From NCBI RefSeq assembly GCF_905220365.1, contig NC_061141.1:5959501-6023500 (forward strand): a stretch of 64,000 nt of DNA. The letters run 5' to 3'. Every line of letters begins with the position of its first letter. Position 1 is the first letter of the stretch. The notes below the pieces were generated by a model that ran no database searches, had not been told where the DNA came from, and was given only the letters and a program-made list of their open reading frames with translations. The position numbers were made by a program, and so were the translations under genes. This DNA comes from Vanessa cardui. Lineage: Eukaryota > Arthropoda > Insecta > Lepidoptera > Nymphalidae. Below are positions 1 through 10,452 of the stretch, piece by piece.

Positions 1-299
1 ATTATAATATTAGCTAAATTTATAATAATAATTTTGTTTTTTTTTTTAATATAAATTAAATATTAAAATCCTAATTAAAATATAAGTTAAAACATTTTAG
101 TTATTTTTCATGCAAGCATGCAAGCTCTTATGTGAGGGTGAAGGCCTCCTCCAGACTTTTCCATTGGCCTCTTTGGCGATTGTGATCCAGTTTTTACTAG
201 CTATTTTTAAAAATGTCGTAATTCCAACGAGTTAATGGTTTTCCTCTCTTTCTATATAAAGAATATTAATCAACATCAAATTAGTGATTACTAATGACT
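1..299. other. AT-rich flank, no feature recognised
   Basis: Runs of A and T with no open frame of note and no repeat family that recurs elsewhere in the window. It ends at the left target-site duplication of the first SINE A copy. Confidence 0.5.
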
Positions 300-312
300 A
301 CGTGATACGTAC

Positions 313-629
313 TGTTACGTCGAGCTGACATGGCCTAGTGGTTAGAACGCGTGCATCTTAACCGATGATTGCGGGTTCAAACCCAGGCGAGCACCGCTGA
401 TTCACGTGCTTAATTTGTCTTTATAATTCATCTCGTGCTCAGCGGTGAAGGAAAACATCGTGACGAAACCTGCATGTGACAAATTTCATAGAAATTCTGC
501 CACATGTGTATTCCACCAACCCGCATTGGAACAGCGTGGTTGAATATGTTCCAAACCTTCTCCTCAAAGGGAGAGGAGGCTTTTAGCCCAGCAGTGGGAA
601 TTTACAGGCTTTTGTTGTTGTTTGTTGTG
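313..629 (+). mobile_element. SINE A copy 1 (tRNA-derived, TTG-tailed), near full length
   Basis: Reference copy of the commonest SINE here. The head carries RNA polymerase III box A-like (tggcctagtggttag) and box B-like (gggttcaaaccc) motifs, as expected of a tRNA-derived promoter. A ~200-bp body follows and the element ends in a (TTG)n tail. A 13-bp direct repeat, acgtgatacgtac, flanks it at 300-312 and 630-642 and is a good target-site duplication. Eight extra bases lie between the left duplication and the usual SINE start. Structure and length resemble the Metulj SINEs described from Heliconius, but that naming is from memory and was not tested by alignment. Confidence 0.88.
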
Positions 630-642
630 ACGTGATACGTAC

Positions 643-1197
643 AATGTTCATGTATCGATACATATAAAATACGACCTTTAGAAATAATAAATAGATATAA
701 TGAGTCTGTAACGAGGCTTGTCTGTCCATAATTGACATGTGAAAACGTTGTCTGTTCGTGCAAGCATCGCACGAAGTTCACAAAATCGATTATATATTAA
801 TGATACCTGAAAAAGTCATATTATACTATGCATATCAAATTTTGACACGAATTAGAAATTTAATGATACAGAAAAATAGATCACTTGTTTATAACGTTAA
901 AAAGGGATATATGAATATGTTAATGTGATCCAAACATCGAGTGTATTAACATAAGAATTAATAACATTAAATGCTTAAATATATATACAAATATGAACTA
1001 AAACTAGTTACTGTATAAATCTTGAACGCGTGGAATGAATGAATGAATGAATTTGATACAATTGTAAAGCAGAATACGAAATAATAAATAGTTCCTTTTG
1101 CCATGAACAAAATTACATACATAAATAAATAAATGTATATATTACATATAGTATGCAGTTGAAAATAATATTTCTTTTGTACTTTAAATAGACAAAT
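643..1197. other. Unassigned AT-rich DNA with a short GAAT microsatellite
   Basis: No coding potential or recurring repeat family was seen. A (GAAT)n run of about five units lies at 1032-1052. The rest is ordinary AT-rich sequence. Confidence 0.5.
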
Positions 1198-1342
1198 GTC
1201 ACCTCAGTCTACCCGTGACCACGAACGCTGTAAAGTGCTCGAAACGTCGGGATGTTAAAAATAATTAATATACGCGATTCAAATCCGTTAAAATTAATTT
1301 TATTTCAATGTGCAATAATCGTGAAAATGTAAGACAACATTA
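1198..1342 (+). mobile_element. Penelope-like element terminal fragment (family E copy 1)
   Basis: This ~145-bp stretch matches the insertion at 63291-63479 in order and spacing. Both contain a CCCGTGACCACGAAC block, a small hairpin, a CGAAACGTCGGG block, a TATACGCGATTC block and an end at aagacaacatta. The CGAAACGTC block resembles terminal regions of Penelope-like retroelements, where hammerhead ribozyme motifs have been reported. A possible stem II is CGCT/AGTG (1226-1229 with 1234-1237) closed by a GTAA tetraloop, and CCCG 1212-1215 can pair with CGGG 1248-1251. The canonical CUGANGA core is not intact. The family assignment is an inference. Confidence 0.55.
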
Positions 1343-2003
1343 GATGCATACTTGTAGTAGGTCCCGTATTAAGTTAAGATACTTCACTATATACAATATA
1401 TATCTCTACAAAGTCTAAAACCTATACATAGTATGTTAAGTATACCACGCTTAGATTTAGTACTCGGAAGTAGCCTACATACAAATCAGCTTTAGATCAT
1501 ACCTATCCATATGAAGTCATTATAAAACATTTGTTTTATCAAGCAACTAGAATCTAAGCTCCTACATAAAGATCGTAGATATGATACCATTTTTATATAC
1601 TGGCTATTTTTACAGGTCAATGCGTTGTCGTAATTACAGCTACAGTGTGCGTGTTTGCATAGCCGTGCTGCCCACTTTGCTCTACTGCGGTATGTGTAAT
1701 AAGAAATAATAATGTCATCCTAGCCAAAATTTTGGTTATTGTAACCGTTTATTTGAGCATATCTGTGTGTCATACATGAAATAGAATCTCATCATTCTTT
1801 TAATCTAATGGGTAATGTGACTGGAATATGATCAGGCGTATAAATAATAGTCTTAAACTAACCTGCTTCTGAGAATTATTGGTAAAAAGTCATTGATTAA
1901 ATATATGACAAGATAATATTTTAGAACATGACTAAAACATTTTTCAAGCTTTTTTAGATGGTTGACTAAAACAATAGCTTAACAGGCTTTCCGTATTATC
2001 AAC
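1343..2003. other. Unassigned AT-rich DNA
   Basis: No recurring family, no ORF with coding character and no tRNA-like box pair was seen. Confidence 0.45.
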
Positions 2004-2160
2004 TGCAACAACATCAACAGCAGCCTGTAAATGTCCCACAGTTGGGCTGAGGCCTCCTCTTTCTTTGAGAAGAAGGTTTGGAACATATTCCAACGTTGTT
2101 CCAATTAGGGTTGGTGGAATTTCTATGAAAACCTGCATGTGAATGCCTCACGATGTTTCG
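2004..2160 (-). mobile_element. SINE A fragment (3' part)
   Basis: It begins on the plus strand with a CAACAACATCAACAGCAGCCTG tail complement and covers the 3' half of the SINE body (the block reading ggaatatgttccaaacctt on the minus strand). The tRNA-like head is missing and the part from the cacatgtg block onward is partly deleted. The 64-codon ORF across it is a by-product of the repeat. Confidence 0.75.
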
Positions 2161-2648
2161 TATTTTAAACCTTCGGCAGAATTAAAAGCTAGTCTCTAGG
2201 CTAGGTACAGTCAACTTAATATAAATTTAGTACTGTGCCTTTGACGAGGTATATTTCTCAGTTCACTTTCTCGATAACAATCAGCCGTTTGGTTCTCATG
2301 CAAACGTATGTAGATTTAAATGTAAGAATTACTCGTGTGCATCGATTAAGACAAAAAAATCGTTGACGTTAGTTCACAAGAAACTGCACCTGCTGCAAAC
2401 ACAGAGGTCAGCCACTGCCTTAAATGCGAATGAATGTTTTATTTTCTTATTGTCCTTGTAATTACACAAATACATGTCGTTTCTGGCGACTTTGTTTGGT
2501 ATTGCAAGGCAAGATAATATCACGTAATTTTTTTTATTAATAAATATCTTCTGTAGAAATTCACTTTCAACTTCACTTTTTTTAATTTTACATAATTACA
2601 CCATTATTTTCGATTCGATTTCAATGAAGACCTCTTTTTTACATTGCA
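2161..2648. other. Unassigned DNA
   Basis: No gene or recurring repeat recognised between two SINE A fragments. Confidence 0.4.
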
Positions 2649-2787
2649 TTAACAGCCTGTAGATTTTCCACTCCTGGGCTATGGTAGGCTATGGTCTCTT
2701 ACTTTGAGGAGAAAGTATGGTATGAAGGTATATACATATTCCACCACGCTGTTCTAATGCAGGTTGATGAATACACATCTTGCAGAA
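2649..2787 (-). mobile_element. SINE A fragment, strongly diverged
   Basis: The block AACAGCCTGTAGATTTTCC and the later atattccaccacgctgtt place it in family A in minus orientation. Many substitutions and small insertions show it is old. Head and box motifs are absent. Confidence 0.65.
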
Positions 2788-3188
2788 ACAAAAACACAAA
2801 TGTGTTTAAATAATTTAATACTATTTTAATGGTATCTTCAAAATACAATATAATATTTTAATAAGCTAATAGAGAAGCAAGAACAATATAATTAAAATTT
2901 ATTGATTTTTACATAGATACGAGATAAAACATGTAAATAAAGATGAGGTTAGTTTAAATGACACAACATTTCTTCATCTCAATGGCAAACAAAACACGAA
3001 AAAATGGGATATTTGTTCAAGTTAAAGTCATTAATTTTAAAAGTATTTTCCAAACGCATCGAGACGAAACCGCTTTAGAACTCGCCGCACAGTGATTAGG
3101 CAGATATAATGTTAATTCTATTAATTGTGTTTTTCGTGTTCTGACCACAACTGGCTGTTCTATTTAAAATATTATTACGTCTTCATTG
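2788..3188. other. Unassigned AT-rich DNA
   Basis: No gene or recurring repeat recognised. Confidence 0.4.
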
Positions 3189-3189
3189 A

Positions 3190-3482
3190 ACTCGAGATGG
3201 CCAAGTGGATAGAACGCGTGCATCTTAACCGATGATTGCTGGTTCAGGGCCTGGAATATTCAAGTGCTTAATTTGTGTTTATAATTCATCTCGAGCTCGG
3301 CGGTGAAGGAAAATATTATGAAGAAGCCTACATGTGTCTAATCTCATAGATGTTCTGCCACATGTGTATTCCACACCCGCATTGGAATAGCGCGGTGAAA
3401 TTTGTTCCAAAGCTTCTCCTCAAACGGCGAGGAGGCCTTAGCCTAGAAGTAGAGAATTTAGAGGCTGTAGTTGTTTGTTATT
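3190..3482 (+). mobile_element. SINE A copy, diverged
   Basis: Head tcgagatggccaagtggat is followed by the cgtgcatcttaaccgatgat block. Box B is damaged (ggttcagggcc), with a small deletion after it. The body continues to gaggctgtagttgtttg at the tail. ORFs over and just beyond it on both strands are chance. Confidence 0.82.
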
Positions 3483-3759
3483 GTATATGAAAACTGTTAC
3501 TTGTAAGTCACATTTCCGATGTAATTTCCAATTTAATCCAAATTCCAAATATGTCTTTGTCTGCTTAACTAACAGTTTATGTCTTTGCAAATCACCTAGA
3601 CGTCGATCAGTGTTTAACGGTATCCAACGAAAACGTACTTTCGTTTCACAATATCCGTTTTGGATTGAAAACACCCTCGTTGCAGACAATGTAGCTAAAT
3701 AGCTTATGGAATTGATGTTTGTTTCAATGCTTACATTATTTCATTATTATTATATTTGA

Positions 3760-4051
3760 GTCGAGATGGCCCAGTGGTTAGAACGCGTGCATCTTAACCG
3801 ATGATTGCGGGTTCAAACCCAGGCAAGCACCGCTGATTCATGTGCTTAATTTGTCTTTATAATTCATATCGTGCTCAGCGGTGAAGGAAAACATCGTGAG
3901 GAAACCTGCATGTGACAAATTTCATAGAAATTCTGCCACATGTGTATTCCACCAACCCGCATTGGAACAGCGTGGTGGAATATGTTCCAAAACCTTCTCC
4001 TCAAAGGGAGAGGAGGCCCTTAGCCCAGCAGTGGGAATTTACAGGCTGTTG
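3760..4051 (+). mobile_element. SINE A copy, full length, TTG type
   Basis: Both box motifs are intact (tggcccagtggttag and gggttcaaaccc), and the body matches copy 1 closely. It is flanked by ttacattattt at 3731-3741 and 4052-4062, an 11-bp target-site duplication. The left copy sits about 19 bp before the usual SINE start. Few differences from copy 1 suggest a young insertion. The 69-codon plus-strand ORF inside it is repeat-derived. Confidence 0.9.
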
Positions 4052-4465
4052 TTACATTATTTTATTTTTTTAAATTTTCCTCTGTACTAGCTTTAACATT
4101 CCAGCCAGTGTTCATAAAAAAAAAGACTTGACACATCTCAAGTCAGCCAAAGCCATATTAAAAAAAATATTGACAGTTCGAAAGATATACTTTATGAGTA
4201 TAGATAATAAACTGTCATAAGATATGGTAGGGTTGGAAAAATATCGAATTGTCTATTAATTACCGATTGAAATAACGTGCTTAAGTCTTAAAAATATCTC
4301 GAAGTTTTGACACGTCTCATTTGTTATGTATCAAATGTATCACTGTGGATATGTGCACAAAGGTGAAAGTTCTATTGTGATCTTAATTTACTCTTCACTA
4401 GTTATCAGTCCACGGATTGCTTGTTTGTACTTAAAACGTTGTCATTACATATCTATTATTATCAC

Positions 4466-4713
4466 TACATTGTATAAAACAAAGTCGCTTATTACTGTAT
4501 GTCTCTATGTATGATTAGATCTTTAAAATTACGCAACGGTTTTTGATGCGATTTTTTTAATAGATAGAGTGATTTTAGAGGAAGGTTTTTGTATATAGTA
4601 AAGAAACACTGATAATTTTATAAGTTTCTAATGTGATGTTGCATATAAACAAATTCTGTAGTATATTTATAGTATCATAATTGCACCCGTGTGATGCCGG
4701 GACGGGTCGCTAG
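4466..4713 (+). mobile_element. Helitron-like non-autonomous element (family F copy 1)
   Basis: It shares with 53040-53261 an ordered set of blocks: tataaaacaaagtcgc, tagatctttaaa, gcgattttttt, gatagagtgattt and a GC-rich end reading cacccgtg...gccgggacgggtcgctag. The 3' end forms a short GC hairpin just before CTAG at 4710-4713. That is the arrangement expected for Helitron 3' ends (hairpin, then CTRR). No Rep/helicase coding remains. Assignment rests on this terminal structure and on memory of similar lepidopteran elements. Confidence 0.62.
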
Positions 4714-4913
4714 TATACCTATATTTTTTTAACATTGTAGCTTGGGATGAGTTTTGATTCAACATTTCTTTCTGTAATTTCTATTGCCATATAATTTGTG
4801 GAAGATCGTCTTGGCAGGGCAATCCCTATTCCTTCTCTTTAACTTATGTGTGCGTGCGAAACTATTAACTTAGTTACTTCTCTGTGAGATGATCTATAAA
4901 CACATATAATAAC

Positions 4914-4985
4914 TCGAATGTTATACTCACCCGGAATTGAACTCGTGACCTTCACTGGCGCACGGACACTATTAATTTGACTATA
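4914..4985 (-). mobile_element. Possible tRNA-like SINE head fragment
   Basis: On the minus strand, ggtcacgagttcaattccggg looks like a tRNA T-arm region with box B. A convincing box A is not visible, and no second copy occurs in the window, so this could be chance. Confidence 0.3.
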
Positions 4986-4999
4986 TCAATTTTATTAAT

Positions 5000-5610
5000 T
5001 TTAACTAATCGTAATTGTACTATAATTAAGATAAACGAATAACTTATGACTCACTTTTACTAAGTTTTAAGGTTCTTTTGTAAAATAATGAATCCTTATT
5101 TACATTTAATTTGTATAAAACACATTTTCATAAAAATTACGGTAACTTTTTTCTATGGGAAAATATAGAGCAAATGATCCGCCATATAAGCAAGTGATGT
5201 CGCGCGTAGAACATAGTTGATTATAATAATTATAGCTTTGGAATGGAACACCAGTGAGATACGAATTACATTCCTACAGAATAAGTCTATCAGTTCATGT
5301 ATCATCATTAATTAGTATTTATTAGGCATGGGCGTTGTGTATCGAATATTTGGATTAAATATCAGTGTTGAAATCCAGTTTCAGATATCGCCCTGTCTCT
5401 GTTTAACTTAATATTGTACGATATGTGAGAAAGAGATGAAACGGATGTGATATCGAAATAGGTTTAACATTCGCTTCATCTCCTTCTCACAGATGGGTTA
5501 CTGTAAAGTTGAAGAGAGATAGATCTAATGTTATAGTTGTTGTACTTTGGATTCTTTGACGTACCAGAATGATATTCATAGTTCTTTAGATGCGGTGAAA
5601 TCGATGACAT
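5000..5610. other. Unassigned DNA
   Basis: No gene is supported. Around 5390-5500 there is an imperfect internal inversion: a gatatcg...gagaaagagatgaa block is followed by cttcatctccttctcac. This might be a fold-back remnant. Confidence 0.35.
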
Positions 5611-5866
5611 CTTTTTTTATGGAATAGGTTGCCGGATGAGGATATTGGCCTGATGGTAAGTGGTCACCATCCATAGACAATGACGCTGTAAGAAATATTA
5701 ACTATTCCTTACATCGTCAATGCGCCACCAACCTTGGGAACTAAGATGATATGTCCCTTGTGCCTGTAGTTACACCGGCTCACTCTCCCTTCAAACCGGA
5801 ACACAACAATACTGCGTACTGTTGTTTAGCGGTAGAATATGTGATATGTGGGTGGTACCTAACCAG
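5611..5866 (-). mobile_element. Repeat B copy 1 (poly(A)-tailed lepidopteran repeat), near full length
   Basis: Reference copy of a ~250-bp repeat found many times here. Read on the minus strand it runs from ggtaccacccac through cggtagaat, tgtgttccggttt, gcacaagggacat, ttggtggcgcattgac and gtaagtggtcacc to a short A-run after ccataaa. There is no ORF and no box A/B pair, so it is better seen as a LINE-3'-end-like non-autonomous retroposon than a tRNA SINE. The start of the 3' end (attccataaaaa) resembles the LINE 3' end at 13162. Confidence 0.8.
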
Positions 5867-7567
5867 GTTGGTTTCGATATATAGGACACATGACTAGTAT
5901 TTATATAGGATATAATAGCTACGGAACCCTCCATATTAAACTACTCTGTCAGCTGTTTTTTTTAAATAGCAAATTGTATCAATAGCTATTTATTGAGGCG
6001 ATTCTCGCTACCGTTGCTCGGAATCAAAACACGTTGGGCTTCTAATTAACATACGCGTTATATCATTGAAATTAATTATTATTCTTACGATTTTTTTCCT
6101 AACATTATGTACTGTTATCGATCATTATCAGAATACGTATGTATTTATTAGTGAGAACGGATTTAGTTGTAAAATTTGAAATATTTTACTCTCAAATAGT
6201 ATCGATTTTAAAGTCTTAAGTGAGATTCTGGATTGTATTTTTGTAAGTTTCTTTTGGGTAAGCATTCTAGAGGATTGTTTACGTCTATATGATTTTTGCT
6301 CTATTGAACGCTTTAAGTTATATGTGATACTATATCTTACAATTTCACACATTTTTCCTGATTGAATTAGTTTATGAATGAACAGACAGCTTTCCAAATA
6401 GTAAATATAGTTAGTTAGCATACAATAAATGTAAAACTATTCACCTCTTGTATACATTTTTTGCTTTGATTCTTAATTAATGTTATTCATTATTACGAGA
6501 AGATCTTATACAGCGATTTACATACATACATATTGTGGAGTTTTTGCGTATTTATACAGAATTTATTAGTTCTAGTTTATTTGAAATATAAATCGTTTTC
6601 AAATCAGTTCCATGGAAAATCTATATCATTAAAAACTTTTGGTTTAGATTATTAAGTGTTGTAATAAATGTACGCCTAATAATGGTAGTATCGTTCGTGT
6701 AAAAAAGTATGATATAAATAATATTAGTTACATAAGTTGCTATAAATTCAGTTGCAAGCGAAAATGTGACCTTGACTTTAGTTTTCTTTTTTAGTATTTT
6801 AAAATTGTATAAATTAACAATAAATTAAACACTTTTAACATTAACATTTAAAAAAAAAATTAACAGTTTGAATCTGTAAGAACCACCAATTCTAATCATA
6901 CATAATCATTCACATTTAAAACGTTAGTGAGATTAAATTTAACAATTTTTACCATAAGATAAGATTTACTCCTGAATTTTGGCAAAGAAACTTTATAAAC
7001 AATTGTATAAAAGATGTACACAAGTGTGCATATATACATAGGTACATAAGCTGATGAAAATACGAGGTATACGAGTGTACGAGTGTATCACTGCAAACTG
7101 CCAAAAAATGCCAATTTATTGGCAGAAAACCTTATGAATTGTAAGTGTCTTACGTCTCGATAACAGGTTCAATATAGGATACAGCAGATTGTTTTCTATT
7201 TTCAAACCTTGAGTTAAATTTGGTCAATAAAAAAAAATTCGTCGTGAAAATATTTGTCATATTTTATATTCTCGTTCATCATAAAGTTTTTGATCTACTT
7301 ATAGAGAAATCGCTGTAGTATCTTTCTGATATTCCACTTCGACAAAATATTTATAAGAGAAAATGAGTACAGAGACTACATTGTACGTCTAACTGTCTTT
7401 GGTAATACTCGTTTTCATATGAGTCAATAAATAATTTAAAAGGATATATTATGTGTTATATCTGATGAAAGTAATAAATGTTATGTAATTATGATATTTT
7501 TATAGCGTAAAATTGGGAGACAGTTTATAAAAAGTAGTTCTACATGTTTATCCAAAAATTCTTAAAT
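5867..7567. other. Long AT-rich stretch without gene or named repeat
   Basis: The 97-codon minus-strand ORF at 6128-6421 has low-complexity composition (K, I, S, L) and no recognisable domain, so I do not treat it as a gene. No SINE head, TIR pair or LINE end was seen. Confidence 0.45.
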
Positions 7568-7579
7568 TAATTTGATAAA

Positions 7580-7861
7580 ATAAAGTAACAGCCTGTACAT
7601 TTCCCACTGCTCAGATAAGGCCTCCTATTCCATTAAGGAGAGGGTTTGGAACATATTCCACCACGCTGTTCCAATGCGGGTTGGTGGAATGCACATACAG
7701 AATTTCAATGAAATTAGACACATGTAGGTTTCCTAACGATATTTTCCTTCACCGCCGAGCACAAGATGAATTATAAACACAAATTAAGCACATATATATA
7801 GTGGTGCTTGCCTGGGTTTGAACCCGCAATCAATCAATTAAGATGCACACGTTCTAACCAC
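7580..7861 (-). mobile_element. SINE A copy, TTTAC-tailed subtype
   Basis: In minus orientation it ends in a TTACTTTA tail, unlike the TTG-tailed copies. It reads cactatatata after box B, where TTG copies read caccgctgattca. A 12-bp target-site duplication, taatttgataaa, flanks it at 7568-7579 and 7862-7873. Box B is intact; the head is trimmed at the ctaaccact block. The duplication is perfect although the body has several substitutions. Confidence 0.88.
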
Positions 7862-8192
7862 TAATTTGATAAAGAAACTACAATTTCAAAATCGCTGCTA
7901 TCATGATTTAAAAAGAGATGGAATCTCAATCATTGCATTTATTCAAAGAGCCCCATAAGAACTTCAAACAACGGCTTTAAACACATATAAAATACAGTAG
8001 TATCCATATTGATAACTTTAATGTTGTCTGATATGTATTAGTAAAATAGATTAACAACAGGTTTGGATATACAATTTACGTTGAGGTAGCCTGAAAAAGG
8101 GGCTCAGTCATATGTACGTTCTGCAACGATGAAATTATAAACGAAGTTCATTTATTTTGCCTTAAATGACCTTCGTTGAATTTCCTCCACAT

Positions 8193-8396
8193 TTAATAAA
8201 ACCAACCAACCACCCACTCCATCTTTTCGGTGGATGTCACACGATCGCTTGGATTTACTACCGTGGTAATCGAAGATTTCGTTTTGTCATCGAAAACGAT
8301 GATCTTGGATTGTGACTGCATCCAACCGACCACATCCTGAGAGGAAGTTAGATCTCTGTACAATCGTAGAATGTCATTCGGAGAGAAATTACTCAA
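8193..8396 (-). CDS. Unidentified 67-codon reading frame, possible exon or pseudogene remnant
   Basis: I do not recognise the product. The translation is mixed and protein-like (residues such as NDILRLYRDL, DVVGWMQSQ, KIIVFDDKTK, STEKMEWVVG), unlike the K/I/N-rich chance frames nearby, and the DNA is locally less AT-rich. On the minus strand a pyrimidine-rich tattttctctactag, like a splice acceptor, lies ~60 bp upstream. The segment after it reads openly in another frame (ending GSILKFE, stop). An AATAAA lies 36 bp past the stop (8151-8156). The frame break suggests a decayed gene fragment, or two adjacent pieces. It could still be chance. Confidence 0.28.
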   Translation of the reverse strand: MSNFSPNDILRLYRDLTSSQDVVGWMQSQSKIIVFDDKTKSSITTVVNPSDRVTSTEKMEWVVGWFY

Positions 8397-8459
8397 ATTT
8401 CAAGATGGAGCCTAAGACAGGCTCATCCGGTATCGCTTTAAGGACTAGTAGAGAAAATA

Positions 8460-10195
8460 CTATTTACTGGATGAAATAAAAATCGGTATTAATATTCGGT
8501 ATCAGCATTACCTATTGTTCCTTTTTTTGCCTTCTTTGTATCAACTTGATTTATTTATATGTCTCAGTCAGTAATCTAAATTAATTATGAATGTTTTATG
8601 TGTAGTCGTAATAAAAATGTAAATGTTTATTCAATACCATATAAAATCTTCAGGTTATGTCTGGCAATATATTTTGTTATAGAATTCATCATTTCCGATC
8701 TCGACCTGTGTCCCGTATAATATACTTTAAAAAAAGTTGGATGAACAGACAGACCGAATATTTAAACAGTTGGCCGGATACCAGAAAGCAAAACTTGACA
8801 AGCTAAAGCCGGACACTTGGAATCCTAATGTCACGTGATAGTCAAAATGTCTGCTACGTTTAATGTTCAACCCTATAGATAAACGTGTAATGTTACCCTA
8901 TTAATAAATGAAAATTTTAAAACAGTTATTTTAATGTTTCGAAAACGTTTTAATAAATAAATGTATTTAACTATGTGCTCTTGAACTTTGCATTAAAACG
9001 AGTTTATGGATATGTTCGACGCCCTAAGGGGGTAAAATAGCTTGCGAGATATACATTCCCACGAGAAGGCAAAAACATTTAATAGTCAAATATAATTCAT
9101 TTATTTATTCCTATTCGAATAACTTAAGAATAAATTACCCTACTACAAATAATAAATTTGAAAGTTTCGTTCAAATTTTAATATTCATCTCAATTTTTGT
9201 TCTAAAATTAATGTTTTTAAATCCAAATAAATATATAATCCATACGATAAAACGAAAAAAGAGATAGTATAAGAATTGGACGTGATTAATCATGACACCG
9301 CCAACCATCAAATTTCATTTGTATTGATGTATCGTGTAGTGTAATTAACGTATAAGGAAAATAATAGTTCATATGGCTGGCAATGCATTGGGATACAGAA
9401 TGATTAATATTCCTAGAAATCCGATGTCTTGGGGCTTTAGCGACAAATTACCGTTGGGTGGTACAGTGGGGGTAAGAAAAGGTTCGTCATCTTAAGGTCT
9501 ATTTTCGTGTCCTCAGTATGAGGGATAATCTGCTTTACCGATCGAGAATATATGACATATTTTGACAATTCAGTAGAAGATATAATATCTAATTTGAATT
9601 TGTAATGACTAATTACGCCATTAAAATCGTTTCATGTTGATATAAAACTAGACGTAGTCCAAAGATGTCACACTATTTTGAACCAAGTTATCATAGTATG
9701 TAAGTTTAATTTTATATTAGTTTTATATCAGTTTCAATTGAAAAAAAGTACTAAGAGTTTACGATTTGATAAATGAATGAATTTGAAAACTGACCAAGGT
9801 TATCTTACTCTGACTGTACATATATTTAAATCCTTTAATTTGGGTATAATATTAATCATCGTACTTTTCGGTTTCTATCTTGTAATTTCTTTATTTTTTA
9901 GGAGGCAATAAATCCTGGGTTGGGACGATCATGATAGATTTTAAACGCGATTGGCAGTCATTTGACCACATCATTCACGATTAACTGCACCGTTCCGTGA
10001 ATCATGTGAAGCGATTTACGATCGAGACGTAATTAAAGCGGTTTAAAATTTCACCGACACCTCGAGCTATGTTCTTTAATCAGACAAGAAAGTTTTTTCC
10101 CTACTCGACTAAATGCTCGTTATATAAGGATAATCGTAAAGTATCTTGTAACTTTAAAAATATCACAATTTTTATTATACATACTTATAACAGAT
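8460..10195. other. AT-rich DNA with no assigned feature
   Basis: No SINE, TIR or LINE end was recognised. A 40-codon ATG frame at 9373-9495 crosses a donor-like ggtaaga, but it is too short to call. Confidence 0.4.
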
Positions 10196-10435
10196 AGGTT
10201 AACTCCGCAACGAGTACGTGCGAGGAAGCGTGGACTACGCAGGTAATTTAGCATAACAGCTTTCCATCCCTGGTCGTAGATCCTGAGGCAGACCCAAAAC
10301 AAGGTGAAAAGATGTGGTGTTGAAGGACATGAAGATGTGCCAGCTGTCCGACGACGATGTTAAGGATAGAGCGAAATGGAGAGCTAAAACGAGGAAAGCT
10401 GACCCCACCACCATGTGAGATATACAGCTAGAAAA
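10196..10435 (+). pseudogene. RTE-type LINE 3' remnant (reverse transcriptase C-terminal tail)
   Basis: One plus-strand frame of 10284-10418 reads GRPKTR, stop, then KDVVLKDMKMCQL, SDDDVKDRAKWR and TRKADPTTM before its terminator. GRPK-x(n)-W-x(n)-D-x-DRAKWR-x(n)-ADP is typical of the C-terminal tail of endonuclease/reverse-transcriptase proteins of RTE-like LINEs. The single stop falls where the family normally has W (TGG to TGA). A (GA)n run follows at once (10437-10452), a common kind of simple tail for such elements. Everything upstream of this tail is missing or unrecognisable. Confidence 0.65.
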
Positions 10436-10452
10436 AGAGAGAGAGAGAGAGA
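10436..10452. repeat. (GA)n microsatellite
   Basis: A short AG dinucleotide run directly after the RTE-like fragment. It may be the decayed 3' tail of that element. Confidence 0.7.

Noticed and set aside
326..395. Functional tRNA gene at the SINE A head
   Set aside because: Box A and B are present, but acceptor-stem pairing is missing and the head runs into a SINE body. The same holds for the SINE C heads.
6128..6421. 97-codon minus-strand ORF
   Set aside because: K/I/S/L-rich low-complexity translation in AT-rich DNA, with no domain, splice context or repeat explanation.
9373..9495. 40-codon plus-strand ATG frame crossing a donor-like ggtaaga
   Set aside because: The translation looks protein-like, but it is too short and has no partner exon or homologue I can name.
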